This document shows, piece by piece, positions 7,492 to 16,681 of a stretch of 64,000 nucleotides of DNA. The stretch's first letter is position 1. Each line of letters opens with the position of its first letter. Below the pieces are notes generated by a model. The model ran no database searches, was not told the DNA's origin, and worked only from the letters and a program-made list of their open reading frames with translations. The stretch lies in NCBI RefSeq assembly GCF_013409995.1, contig NZ_JACCBX010000016.1, positions 1 through 64,000 on the forward strand. Reading direction: 5' to 3'. The translations under genes and the position numbers were made by a program. This DNA is from Neobacillus driksii. GTDB lineage: Bacteria > Bacillota > Bacilli > Bacillales > Cytobacillaceae.

Positions 7492-9264
7492 ATGAAACAA
7501 AACAAGGATGGTTTAAAACCATTTCTCTCTCTCATTTTATCTGCAAACATCCCGAAAGCTGCATTAGTTTTTGGGTTATCTGCCAGTCTTATTACGACAC
7601 TTGCAGGACTTCTTGTTCCAGTACTAACGAAAAACTTAGTAGATGGTTTCTCTGTAGCATCGCTAAGTGTTCCACTGATGATTGGGATTGGTGCAGCATT
7701 CATCTTCCAAGCAATCATTAGCGGGGTTTCGATTTACCTGTTAAGTTTTGTCGGCCAAAAAATTGTCGCCCGACTGCGTGAAAAAATGTGGGTAAAATTA
7801 ATTCGTTTACCTGTCAGTTATTTTGATAAACAATCGAGCGGCGAAACCGTCAGCCGGATTGTAAATGATACAAGTGTTGTTCGCGATTTAATTTCGAATC
7901 ATTTTCCACAGTTCATCTCAGGGATTATTTCTATTATCGGTGCCATCGTCATTTTATTGATAATGGATTGGAAAATGACACTTATCATGTTAATATCTGT
8001 TCCTCTTACGTTTATGATTATGATGCCGCTCGGAAGGAAGATGGCAAAAATCTCCCGCGGCCTGCAGGATGAGACTGCCGCCTTTACAGGAAGCATTCAA
8101 CAAACGTTAAGTGAAATCCGCTTAATGAAAGCATCCACGGCAGAACACCATGAAGAGACAAAAGGGGTAGCAGGCATCGGCAATTTGCTCAGTTTTGGGT
8201 TAAAAGAAGCACGAATCACCGCCTTAATTGCTCCTATCATGTACCTGGTGGTCATGATCGTCATCGTGATGATTATCGGATACGGCGGCATGCGGGTGGC
8301 CAACGGAACCATGTCTACTGGTTCACTTGTAGCATTCTTACTTTACCTTTTTCAAATCATTTTTCCGATAACGAGTTTCGCGATGTTCTTTACCCAGCTG
8401 CAAAAGGCAAAAGGGGCTACCGAGCGAATTATTGATATCTTAAACCTGCCTCTAGAAGAAGGGCAGGAAGGGCTGGAGCTGGACATCACAAATAAACCTA
8501 TTCTCGTCAACCATGTATCTTTTGCCTATAGTGAAGATGAACCAGTCCTGGAAGATGTATCGTTTGAAGCACAGCCAGGTGAAATGATTGCCTTTGCTGG
8601 TCCTAGCGGCGGTGGAAAAACGACTATGTTCGGTTTACTTGAACGCTTTTATGAGCCTACCTCTGGAAAAATAATGGTAGGTAATATTCCAATAACGGAT
8701 TTATCCATTGAAGCATGGCGCAGTCAAATTGGTTATGTTTCACAGGAAAGTGCAATGATGGCGGGAACCATCCGTGAAAATTTATGTTATGGGCTGCCAA
8801 ATAGTAAATCAATTTCAGACGACCAGCTATGGAAAGTGGCAGAGATGGCATATGCAAGTGAATTTATTAAATCCTTTTCGGAAGGATTGGACACAGAGGT
8901 TGGCGAGCGCGGGGTAAAACTTTCTGGCGGTCAAAGGCAGCGTATAGCGATTGCACGGGCTTTTTTACGTGACCCTAAGATACTAATGATGGACGAAGCA
9001 ACAGCAAGCCTTGACAGCCAATCGGAAGGAATTGTTCAGCAGGCATTATCCCGGCTAATGGAAGGCCGTACTACCTTTGTTATTGCTCACCGTTTATCTA
9101 CGATTGTCGACGCTGATAAAATCATTTTCATCGAGAAAGGGCGAGTCACAGGAATGGGGACTCATCAAGAATTAACGCAATCACATGAATTATATCGTGA
9201 ATTCGCTGAGCAGCAATTAACAACCGGTGATCAAGAAAGCCATAAAAAAGGTGCAGTAAGCTGA
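7492..9264 (+). CDS. bmrA: BmrA-like multidrug ABC exporter
   Basis: A 590-residue half-transporter with an N-terminal six-helix membrane domain (about 1-320) and a C-terminal ATPase. Walker A GPSGGGKTT starts near residue 370, the signature LSGGQRQR at 477, Walker B ILMMDEA follows, and the switch His is in IAHRLST. Length and sequence are close to B. subtilis BmrA, which works as a homodimer and expels drugs such as cervimycin. The membrane domain phrase LPVSYFDKQSSGETVSRIVN is shared with BmrA. Start ATG has GGAGAG upstream. It is divergent from the SMR pair, so two drug exporters share one intergenic region. Confidence 0.85.
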   Translation: MKQNKDGLKPFLSLILSANIPKAALVFGLSASLITTLAGLLVPVLTKNLVDGFSVASLSVPLMIGIGAAFIFQAIISGVSIYLLSFVGQKIVARLREKMWVKLIRLPVSYFDKQSSGETVSRIVNDTSVVRDLISNHFPQFISGIISIIGAIVILLIMDWKMTLIMLISVPLTFMIMMPLGRKMAKISRGLQDETAAFTGSIQQTLSEIRLMKASTAEHHEETKGVAGIGNLLSFGLKEARITALIAPIMYLVVMIVIVMIIGYGGMRVANGTMSTGSLVAFLLYLFQIIFPITSFAMFFTQLQKAKGATERIIDILNLPLEEGQEGLELDITNKPILVNHVSFAYSEDEPVLEDVSFEAQPGEMIAFAGPSGGGKTTMFGLLERFYEPTSGKIMVGNIPITDLSIEAWRSQIGYVSQESAMMAGTIRENLCYGLPNSKSISDDQLWKVAEMAYASEFIKSFSEGLDTEVGERGVKLSGGQRQRIAIARAFLRDPKILMMDEATASLDSQSEGIVQQALSRLMEGRTTFVIAHRLSTIVDADKIIFIEKGRVTGMGTHQELTQSHELYREFAEQQLTTGDQESHKKGAVS

Positions 9265-9276
9265 GCTTATTGCACC
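9250..9276. terminator. Shared terminator overlapping the bmrA stop
   Basis: GGTGCAGTAAGC pairs with GCTTATTGCACC; the TGA stop of the exporter gene is the loop. A-run before and T-run after make it bidirectional. Confidence 0.85.
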
Positions 9277-9286
9277 CTTTATTTTC

Positions 9287-10555
9287 TTAAGCCTGCGGCT
9301 GCTTCTCTGTCATTGAGAGGTTTGCCCCCTCGTCTTTCACATTGAATAGCGGAACTACCAGTAAGGCCCCAATCAGAAATAATACACCAGAAACAGTATA
9401 AACACCGGATAATGTCAGTGGGATTTTCACAACACCTGAAACCGACATTCCAATCACCATCATCCCCATAAACAACGGACTAAGGACTCCATTCACACGC
9501 CCAATAAATGCTTCTTCCGAATATTTTAGTATGATGGTGTTAATGCCAATATGAATACATGGGAAGAATATCCCGTTCAATACTTGTAGTACAAGTGTTA
9601 CCGTAAAGCTTGTTGACCAGCCAATACTAACTGTAAATATCATGCTGGTAAATATCCCGATTGCAAGCAGTTTTTGGGGAGAAATCTTCTTGGAGAAGGC
9701 CATCACAATCCCGCCGCCAGCTAACATCCCAATACCGTTTGCCATAAGCAACCACTGCAGGGATTCCTTTGGCATTCCGAGCTTTTCAATCGTGATAAAT
9801 ATCATTAAAGGTGAAATCAACCCAACGGCTAAACCACATACTGCAAAAATACCACCCATTGATTTCAGTACCTTTTTTGACATTACATAGCGGAAACCAT
9901 CTGCTAGTTCTTTTTTAAAGTTATTTTCAACTGCTGATTTTTCCTTCTCCAAATCACGTGGCAGGAACATTAAAACAAGTCCTGAAAGTAAGAACATCGC
10001 ACCCATGACACCAATCGAAATGTAAATTCCATACTTTTGATAGACAAGGGTTCCAATCACCGGACCGATGACCATGAAAATCGCCATCAACGATTGGAAC
10101 ATAGCCATAACAGATTGCAGCTGTTCACCCGGTACATGCTGCTTTAATAGCTTCATTGCTGAAGGCATGGAAAATTGTGATAGAATCGCTGAAACTAGCG
10201 TTGCCAAAAAGATTGCCTGCCAAGAGCCAAAAAGTAGAGCTAGCAGTACTAAACCTATTGAAACTGCAGATAACATATCACACCAAACCATCGTCAATTT
10301 AGGTTTCCATCTGTCAGCAAAAGTCCCGCCAATAAATGAAAAAATAAATATCGGGGTAAACTCAACAACCGATATTAAGGAAACATATACCGGATCATTA
10401 TCGGTAATATCGGTCACGTATAGTAAAATCGCAAAATTCCTTATCCAAATTCCTAACTGAAGTAAGAAGTTTGAAGACATAATGGCTAATACAATTCGAT
10501 TTGAAAATATACTCCCGGTAGAAATGGATGTCGCGCCCTGATTGTTAACCTCCAT
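9287..10555 (-). CDS. MFS transporter, MFS_3/enterobactin-exporter-like
   Basis: A 422-residue membrane protein with about twelve hydrophobic segments. GGTFADRWKPKLTMVWCDM after the second helix is the motif A region of major facilitator transporters of the MFS_3 type, a group with drug and siderophore exporters. No substrate can be assigned from the sequence. ATG at 10555 follows AAGGGGG. The gene is monocistronic and convergent with the ABC exporter. Confidence 0.75.
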   Translation of the reverse strand: MEVNNQGATSISTGSIFSNRIVLAIMSSNFLLQLGIWIRNFAILLYVTDITDNDPVYVSLISVVEFTPIFIFSFIGGTFADRWKPKLTMVWCDMLSAVSIGLVLLALLFGSWQAIFLATLVSAILSQFSMPSAMKLLKQHVPGEQLQSVMAMFQSLMAIFMVIGPVIGTLVYQKYGIYISIGVMGAMFLLSGLVLMFLPRDLEKEKSAVENNFKKELADGFRYVMSKKVLKSMGGIFAVCGLAVGLISPLMIFITIEKLGMPKESLQWLLMANGIGMLAGGGIVMAFSKKISPQKLLAIGIFTSMIFTVSIGWSTSFTVTLVLQVLNGIFFPCIHIGINTIILKYSEEAFIGRVNGVLSPLFMGMMVIGMSVSGVVKIPLTLSGVYTVSGVLFLIGALLVVPLFNVKDEGANLSMTEKQPQA

Positions 10556-10750
10556 CGTATTCCCCCTTTAATTCGTTATAAAGTTATTTTTGCCAAAATT
10601 CTGCATAATCATATCATACTGGAAAATTAATTTCAGCGAGAAACCTAAGGTTTCCGAAAATTATTTATTTTATCACGATTATTAGTTGATAGTATTGTAG
10701 ATGTTTTGTTAAGTTAAAGAGTGAAGAGTATCTTTTTGAGGTGTTTTTTG

Positions 10751-12589
10751 ATGATTAAGAATTCGAGTACTGGTTTACAACATCCAATTGTATTACTATT
10801 AGTTGTTTTGTTTGTAAAAATTTATGCTTTCCAGGTTGTCGTTTTTGAAAATATATCGTTTTTTCATGTGCTGCTTGTTGAGTTTCCAATGTGGGCATTT
10901 GTTTTATCTGTCCTAATGCTGCTTTTCAAAAAACGGACCTGGTTAGCCATATGGCTTTATAGCTTAATCCTATCCGTTCTGTTCATTGTCGTTGTTTATT
11001 ATACACGGTATTTTTCAACCGTACCATCTTATTATGATGTCAAACAAATTTATCAATCCAACTCTGTTGGAGGCACAGTTGCCCTGCTTGGCAGCCCTTA
11101 TGACTTTTTATTTTTCTTAGATACAGTCTTAATCGTCCCGCTAATGTGGTTTTTCAAAAAAAGCTCAACATCCTTTGTCTCAGCAAAGAGATGGGCAGTC
11201 AGCTTTGGCTGTATCGGACTCATCATGACTGTTATCGCTTTTCGCTATCCTTTAATTGATGTATCCTACTTTGCAAAGAAGCATGGCTATATCCAATCTC
11301 AATTCGTTCAAGCCTATGAAAACAGCCTTGGGACAGCCTTTGCCAGCCAGGAGTATATGTCAGAAAAGGAACTAGAAAAGCTAAAAGGCAATAAATATGT
11401 CCCAGCTGCAGAACACAGCACCTTTGGTCTTGCAAAAGACCGCCATGTTTTTATTATTCAATGGGAGTCATTACAGGAATTCACCATTAATAAAAAGATT
11501 AATGGACAGGAAATCACACCCAATTTAAATGCACTCTTAAAAGAAAGTGCCTATTTCGATAATGTTTATCAGCAAATTGGGGCAGGTAACACATCAGATG
11601 CTGAATGGCTCATGCACACATCCTTATACCCGGAAGGCATGGACCCTACCGTTAATACCCTTGAGAGTGAAGAGATTCCTTCACTTGTTCGTACTCTAAA
11701 AAAGAATGGCTACGGCGCTGCAACTTATCATGCTGATGATATTACCTATTGGAGTCGTGATAAGTTATATCCAGCACTAGGATTTGATTATATCTATACC
11801 AGTAACGAGATTCCAAATGAAAAGGAAATTGGCTTTGGTCCCGCGGATGAAGTGCTGTTTCACTTTGTGGACGAACAACTTCCTAAACAGTTGAAGACGC
11901 ACGAGAAAATGTATTCGAATATTATTACGCTCACAAGCCATACCCCATTTGAAATGCCTGAAGAATACGAGTTTCTAGACTTACCAGAAAACTATAAGGA
12001 AACGTATGTGGGGAATTACTTTCAATCAGTTCGTTATACGGATGAACAAATTGGCTTATTCATCAGACAACTAAAGAAGCTTGGAATCTATGATGAATCT
12101 GTTATTCTGATTTATGGTGATCACTCTGGCCTTCACGGTGCACCTGTTACTGAAAAAGATAAGACCCTATTAAAAGAGGTTTTAGGTCACGAATATACAA
12201 TGCAGGATCGCTTCGTCGTACCGGTGTTTTTTACGGTACCAGGTCTCTTTACCGGTGATAAGTATTCCCACCTCGGCGGGCAAGTTGACCTGATGCCGAC
12301 CCTATTAAACTTACTCGGCATAGAACACGATACGCAAATGATTGGCCATAATCTTTTTCACTATAAAAAGAACCTGCTTGGAATGCGTTATTACCTACCA
12401 GGAGGATCGTTTATAAGTGATAAAACTTTTTACATGGCACCAAGTGCGAAGCTTCCCGCCTCCATCTATGACCGAAAAACGATGAAGAAAACAAAGAATA
12501 CCAATCGCCTTCAAGAAAGCATTGATAACACCTTAGCCATCATGGAATACTCAGATTATATTCGCAAGGAACAAACAGAAGGTAAGTAA
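10751..12589 (+). CDS. Lipoteichoic acid synthase family protein
   Basis: A 612-residue membrane sulfatase-fold enzyme with about five N-terminal helices (residues 1-185) and an extracellular catalytic domain. The expected nucleophile Thr281 is in AGNTSDAEW; FIIQWESLQ, HADDITYWSRDKLYPALGFD and IYGDHSGLHG supply metal and substrate positions as in LtaS. The family transfers glycerol phosphate from phosphatidylglycerol to build or prime lipoteichoic acid. Bacilli have several paralogues (LtaS, YfnI, YqgS, YvgJ) and I cannot tell which this is. A GTG 30 bp upstream is in frame, but ATG at 10751 has GAGGTG 7 nt before it. Confidence 0.85.
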   Translation: MIKNSSTGLQHPIVLLLVVLFVKIYAFQVVVFENISFFHVLLVEFPMWAFVLSVLMLLFKKRTWLAIWLYSLILSVLFIVVVYYTRYFSTVPSYYDVKQIYQSNSVGGTVALLGSPYDFLFFLDTVLIVPLMWFFKKSSTSFVSAKRWAVSFGCIGLIMTVIAFRYPLIDVSYFAKKHGYIQSQFVQAYENSLGTAFASQEYMSEKELEKLKGNKYVPAAEHSTFGLAKDRHVFIIQWESLQEFTINKKINGQEITPNLNALLKESAYFDNVYQQIGAGNTSDAEWLMHTSLYPEGMDPTVNTLESEEIPSLVRTLKKNGYGAATYHADDITYWSRDKLYPALGFDYIYTSNEIPNEKEIGFGPADEVLFHFVDEQLPKQLKTHEKMYSNIITLTSHTPFEMPEEYEFLDLPENYKETYVGNYFQSVRYTDEQIGLFIRQLKKLGIYDESVILIYGDHSGLHGAPVTEKDKTLLKEVLGHEYTMQDRFVVPVFFTVPGLFTGDKYSHLGGQVDLMPTLLNLLGIEHDTQMIGHNLFHYKKNLLGMRYYLPGGSFISDKTFYMAPSAKLPASIYDRKTMKKTKNTNRLQESIDNTLAIMEYSDYIRKEQTEGK

Positions 12590-12662
12590 AGGACCTGAAT
12601 TCCATAAAAAAACGAGCCGAAATGACAGTCATTTGCATCGTTATTGGTATATAAAAAAGGTA

Positions 12663-12686
12663 AAACTCGCCCTAGTTGGCGAGTTT
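12663..12686 (+). terminator. Terminator after LTA synthase gene
   Basis: AAACTCGCC-CTAGTT-GGCGAGTTT followed by CTTTATT. Confidence 0.8.
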
Positions 12687-12776
12687 CTTTATTAGGAATA
12701 CAAATTTAATTAAATAAAACCTTGGATTTTTCCTTTAAATACGATGTCTTGTCCTTATTCGAGTATCCAGCAAAAG

Positions 12777-12797
12777 GACAATAAGCGGAGATTTTGG
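12777..12797. repeat. Interrupted copy of the AAGCGGA palindromic repeat
   Basis: ACAATAAGCGGAGATTTT resembles the left half of the palindromes found beyond the other end of the IS element; its right half is not present here. TTTTCCGGTTAAAT on the far side of the IS (about 14193-14206) may be the other half, so the IS seems to have landed in one copy. Confidence 0.45.
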
Positions 12798-12927
12798 TCT
12801 TCTGTCAAGAAAGTGGACAATAAAATTTGAGACTATTGAACCAAAATCCTACCGCACTTCGTTTGGTACGCTATTAGAAATGGGCAGTCGAAATACATGA
12901 CTGACCATTTCTAATACCAAATGGCCC

Positions 12928-13853
12928 TTATGAAATTATTTCGGATTTATTTACCGAGTGGTTTCTCTCAAATTGGTTCGGTGAGGAATTCCCCAATGTT
13001 GAATGTTTTCGTCTTTCATTATAAAAGCTGCTAATATAATAATTTACCGCCTTAATCGCCTCTACCCTTGTTTTAAATCGCCTTCTATAAATCAAATCTT
13101 TTTTAATTGTGGCATGAAACGACTCGATACAAGCATTATCATAAGGATCGCCTTTTTTACTCATACTGATGTTCATTTCTTTCTCTTTCAAAATATCAAT
13201 GTAGTCATGAGAACAATATTGAGACCCACGGTCTGAATGGTGAATTATTTCCTTGCCAGGCTGTCTTTGAATAATTGCCATGTTCAATGCTTGTATAGCT
13301 AACTCTTTCTTCATATGGTCTGCTAAACTCCAACCGACTATCTTTCTTGAAAATAAATCCATTACGGATGCCTAATAAACCCAGCCCTCAAGCGTCCAAA
13401 TATATGTAATATCTGTAACCCAAGCTTGATTAGGTTCTTCCACACTAAATTGACGATTGAGTATATTAGGATAAATAATTAAATCGTGACTTGAGTCAGT
13501 TGTGACCACAAACTTTTCTTTTTGTGTAGCTTTTAAACCCAATTCCCTCATCATTCGAGCTACTGTTTTTTGAGAAATCGTATAACCCCATTCAATTAAG
13601 TCGTCGTGTACTCTAGGGCTTCCGTAGGTTCCAAAGCTCTCATGAAATGACTTGCTTATTTTCTGTTGAATTTCTACACGATATTTTTTCTTTTCGGATG
13701 GGGGACTAGATTGATCCTTAAGCCATTTATAATAGCCACTCGTTGAAACCTTTAACACCTGGCACATCTTCAATATAGCGTGTTCATTTGAGTGGGCTTC
13801 AATAAAGGTATAAACTACGCTTGGTTTTTGGTGAAGATGTGCATGGCCTTTTT
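12928..13853 (-). pseudogene. IS3-family transposase OrfB, amber-interrupted
   Basis: The DDE catalytic component. Parts before and after are in the same frame, broken by a TAG at 13372-13374 in the context GWVY-stop-ASVMDLFSRK, where a Leu codon TTG is expected in relatives. First Asp of the DDE triad is in AWVTDITYIW, second in IIHHSDRGSQYCS, Glu in DNACIESFHATIKKD. The frame extends upstream of its first Met into the orfA end, reading AHLHQKPSVVYTFIEAH, so it is made by -1 frameshifting at A-AAA-AAG (13848-13854) as a fused OrfAB. One point mutation would restore it. Confidence 0.85.
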
Positions 13854-14117
13854 TAGGATTTCAATTTCCTCTCTTGCATCTGCCAATTCTTTTTCATGTT
13901 GTTTTTTTAATTTTTCAAGCTCGGTAGGTGTAATATAAGTCTCATTAGTCTTCCCAGCATTACATTTAGTCCTATAAGCTAAAACCCATCCGCTTATCGT
14001 CTTAGGTGAAATTTCTAATTCACGTGCAACATGCGATGCTTTTCGGCCTTCCTCAACAATTAATTTTGAAACATAGTCCTTGTACTCTTGATCAAAATGT
14101 TTACCCAAAGTGAACAC
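13815..14117 (-). CDS. IS3-family transposase OrfA
   Basis: A 100-residue DNA-binding component. A helix-turn-helix of the transposase_8 type occupies about residues 8-50 (SHVARELEISPKTISGWV), and the C-terminal half is a Lys/Glu leucine-zipper-like coiled coil (LEKLKKQHEKELADAREEIE). Near its end lies the slippery heptamer A-AAA-AAG used to enter the orfB frame. OrfA itself is intact and would bind the element ends. Confidence 0.85.
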   Translation of the reverse strand: MFTLGKHFDQEYKDYVSKLIVEEGRKASHVARELEISPKTISGWVLAYRTKCNAGKTNETYITPTELEKLKKQHEKELADAREEIEILKKAMHIFTKNQA

Positions 14118-14229
14118 GTCCTTCTAAATGATGATTGTATTATAAACTAAATCTCATTTTTACGTGTCCACTTTTTAGACTAACCTCAATTTTCCGGTTA
14201 AATGCAGAATGGAGCTCGTTTCGAGGGAA

Positions 14230-14364
14230 ATAAGCGGAGTTTTTCCGCTTATGCAAAGCAAAATCTCCCATTTTCGAATTTTTCGATCCAATAGGCGGAA
14301 TCTCTCCGTCTATTAAAGCCTTTTTTTATAATATTTACGAATTAAGCGGAATTTCTCCGTCTAT
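14230..14364. repeat. Three palindromic AAGCGGA repeats
   Basis: Three related inverted repeats lie in tandem: ATAAGCGGA..TCCGCTTAT at 14230-14252, AATAGGCGGA..TCCGTCTATT at 14290-14314, and AATTAAGCGGA..TCCGTCTATTT at 14340-14364. Spacing is about 50-60 bp. Each can form a short hairpin with a 5-6 nt loop. They look like a dispersed intergenic repeat family, but copies elsewhere cannot be checked here. Confidence 0.65.
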
Positions 14365-14412
14365 TTATTCAGCAGGTGTTTGATCTAACATGACGTCCCA
14401 ACTGTCCTAACT

Positions 14413-15438
14413 TTAATGTACCCCTTTCACTCGTTTCCTCAATGGAGGAACCTCTAAATAAGTGACAACACGCCAAATCCACTCTAATGGTCCAAAGTGG
14501 AAGAACCGCAGCCAAATCATACTAAAGGGAATCTGGATACTATAAATGGTTACACAAACGAAAAGAGATTGAAGATACGTTAATGACTCATACAAGTTGA
14601 ATACATAGCCTGCTAGATAAATAAAAACCGTTTGAACTATATAGTTTGTCAGTGCCATCCGCCCATAGCTCTTCAAAGGAGATAACAGTTTCTGAACAAT
14701 CTGGAATTGCAAAAGCAGAATTAACACCCCAACATATAAAGCGGTAACAAGTGGTCCAATCATAATTCCTATACTTAAAAATTGATAAGTTGTTTCATCT
14801 ACTCCATTATAAAAACCAAATGGATACGGCGGCGCATGTTGATGCTGATAAATCAGTCCCGTTATACTAACGATTAACAAAAGAGCCACACCGATTACTA
14901 CCTTTTTCACCTTCCCTGCCACTCCTTCAAACAGGCGATATTGACCAGCAGCAATCCCCAGCAGCATCAGTGGTACAACCATAAACAGCTTCGAAGCCAT
15001 TATACTTAGGGCGATTAGCAAGATTAAGCCAAGGGCAAGGTTATGTTCCTTTTTCAATTTGTAAAATGGAAGTAAAAGCAGTCCAGTTATCGCATAAACG
15101 GTCAATGCCTCACCCGGGTGGAATTTAACATGGAACCAGCCTAAGATAAACAGGGCCGCCACCCGTCGCAAAAATAAAACATAGCCATTTTTCCCCTTCG
15201 CATTCGCTCTTGAGATAAATAGAAAAAAGCCTACACCGAACAAAAAAGAAAAAAGCGTATAAAATCTGCCCTCAACAAATAAAAAGAGAAACCTTTGATA
15301 GGAAGCATCCCCTGTTCCTTGTTCAGGCAATTTAACTGACAACAGCGGCAAGATATTGACTAGGATTATTCCCAGCAAGGCAAACCCCCGTAAATAATCG
15401 AGGATTTCTATTCGTTCAGTACGTTTCGTTGGCTTCAA
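14413..15438 (-). CDS. DUF418 membrane protein
   Basis: A protein of about 341 residues with nine or so hydrophobic segments. RIEILDYLRGFALLGIILVN at the N-terminus is the family's opening motif, and GRMALTNYIVQT plus the C-terminal GPLEWIWRVVTY are the DUF418 signature (YeiB-like, acyltransferase-3 related). Function in the family is unresolved; transport or modification of an envelope compound is only a guess. The frame is open for 29 more codons upstream, but GGAGGTG sits 6 nt before the TTG at 15438, which I take as the start; ATG at 15453 is the alternative. Confidence 0.75.
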   Translation of the reverse strand: MKPTKRTERIEILDYLRGFALLGIILVNILPLLSVKLPEQGTGDASYQRFLFLFVEGRFYTLFSFLFGVGFFLFISRANAKGKNGYVLFLRRVAALFILGWFHVKFHPGEALTVYAITGLLLLPFYKLKKEHNLALGLILLIALSIMASKLFMVVPLMLLGIAAGQYRLFEGVAGKVKKVVIGVALLLIVSITGLIYQHQHAPPYPFGFYNGVDETTYQFLSIGIMIGPLVTALYVGVLILLLQFQIVQKLLSPLKSYGRMALTNYIVQTVFIYLAGYVFNLYESLTYLQSLFVCVTIYSIQIPFSMIWLRFFHFGPLEWIWRVVTYLEVPPLRKRVKGVH

Positions 15439-15550
15439 CAAACTCACCTCCATTAAATTGGAATGAAAATATACAAGGATGAAAAGAAAAAAGATCATCG
15501 ATGCTGTGAGATGGAAAATCCGCACTTGATTTTTTCTGTGTTGTGCAAAA

Positions 15551-16426
15551 TTAGTACTTTACTAAACTCATACCTTCATTCGTTTTTGGAAAGTATGTAT
15601 CAATTACCTGTAAATCCTCATCCGATAAAGTCAGTTCTAATGCCTCAAGATTACTCTTAATATGTGCAGCGTTTTTGGCCTTTGGAATCGTAATGAGACC
15701 CTCATGTCTTAGGATCCAGTTTAATGCCACCTGGTAAGCCGTTGCTCCATATTTTCCGCCAATCTCATCCAACACCTGTCGTCCCTTTGTACCCTGTTCT
15801 GGGAATCCAACTCCTCCAAAAAACTGTGGGGCGTAACCAAATGGAGAGTAGCCCATGACCGTCACCTCATTCTTCTGACAGTATGGGATAACATCGTTCT
15901 CAACCCGCCTGTCATTCAAATGATATCCCACTTGATTGCACGAAAGAACATGATGACCTATGGCACTTTGTGCCTCCATTATCAATTCAGGTGTGAAATT
16001 ACTAACTCCAATGAATTTAACTAACCCCTTTTCAACTAAATATGTCATAGCCCGCATCGTTTCTTCTACTTCATGTTCTTTACTAGGCCAATGCTGCAAA
16101 TAAAGATCGATATACGTGGTGTTTAACCTTTCCAAACTTTTCTCACAAGCTTCAATTACACCCTTATAGGAACAGTTTTTAGCTGAGACCTTTGTGGTCA
16201 AAAAAATATCCCCGCGGCAATCCTTAATGGCCTCTGCTACTATTCGTTCTGCGCCGCCTTTCGCATATTCCTCTGCTGTATCTATTAACGTAAGTCCGTT
16301 TTCAATTCCATATCTTAAAGCCTTTATTTCTTCTAATGCTTCACTTTGATTTTCTCCATAGGTCCAAGTCCCCTGCCCTATGAGTGGTAACTTTTCATTT
16401 GTTGTCCCTAAGCTCCGATATTTCAT
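15551..16426 (-). CDS. Aldo/keto reductase
   Basis: A 291-residue NADPH-dependent oxidoreductase with a TIM-barrel fold. The catalytic tetrad is visible as Asp49 and Tyr54 (LIDTAEEYAKGGAE), Lys79 (LTTKVSAKN) and His112 (YLQHWPS). The C-terminal cofactor segment ITIPKAKNAAHIKSNLEAL is conserved. ATG at 16426 has AAGGGGG 6-7 nt upstream; a Met seven codons earlier lacks this. Substrate is unknown; the enzyme is cytoplasmic and apparently monocistronic. Confidence 0.85.
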   Translation of the reverse strand: MKYRSLGTTNEKLPLIGQGTWTYGENQSEALEEIKALRYGIENGLTLIDTAEEYAKGGAERIVAEAIKDCRGDIFLTTKVSAKNCSYKGVIEACEKSLERLNTTYIDLYLQHWPSKEHEVEETMRAMTYLVEKGLVKFIGVSNFTPELIMEAQSAIGHHVLSCNQVGYHLNDRRVENDVIPYCQKNEVTVMGYSPFGYAPQFFGGVGFPEQGTKGRQVLDEIGGKYGATAYQVALNWILRHEGLITIPKAKNAAHIKSNLEALELTLSDEDLQVIDTYFPKTNEGMSLVKY

Positions 16427-16519
16427 TACAATCCCCCTTAACAACATTTTTATTTTTGAACTTGAACAAAATAAATGATCAAATCATAATTTAGTATTAA
16501 AATAAGTATAACAAAAAAA

Positions 16520-16546
16520 AACCGTGGACCACCTAATACCACGGTT
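16520..16546 (-). terminator. Terminator hairpin, minus strand
   Basis: AACCGTGG and CCACGGTT form an 8-bp stem preceded on the plus strand by nine A, which is a T-tract for minus-strand transcripts. It probably ends the DUF2642-like gene. Confidence 0.7.
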
Positions 16547-16570
16547 CAACTTTATAGCACTAGAGTGAAG

Positions 16571-16612
16571 AATAATCCATCCTTGTCAGCCAAACAAGCT
16601 TGGATTATTTTT
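16571..16612 (+). other. Plus-oriented terminator-like hairpin
   Basis: AATAATCCATCCTT and AAGCTTGGATTATT can pair, followed by TTTT on the plus strand. No plus-strand gene precedes it, so its purpose is unclear. Confidence 0.35.
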
Positions 16613-16681
16613 TGTGTTCATTTTTCAATGGTTACTACTCCTTTACATTTAAATAAATTTGATTGCGTTATCACATTTCCT

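Larger units (their letters stand above)
12803..14181 (-). mobile_element. IS3-family insertion sequence, decayed
   Basis: About 1.38 kb bounded by imperfect inverted repeats: TGTCAAGAAAGTGGACA at 12803-12819 and, read inward from the other end, AGTCTAAAAAGTGGACA at 14181-14165, 14 of 17 positions alike. It carries orfA and orfB in the usual overlapping arrangement. No clear target duplication was found. One nonsense codon in orfB should inactivate transposition unless another copy acts in trans. Confidence 0.8.
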
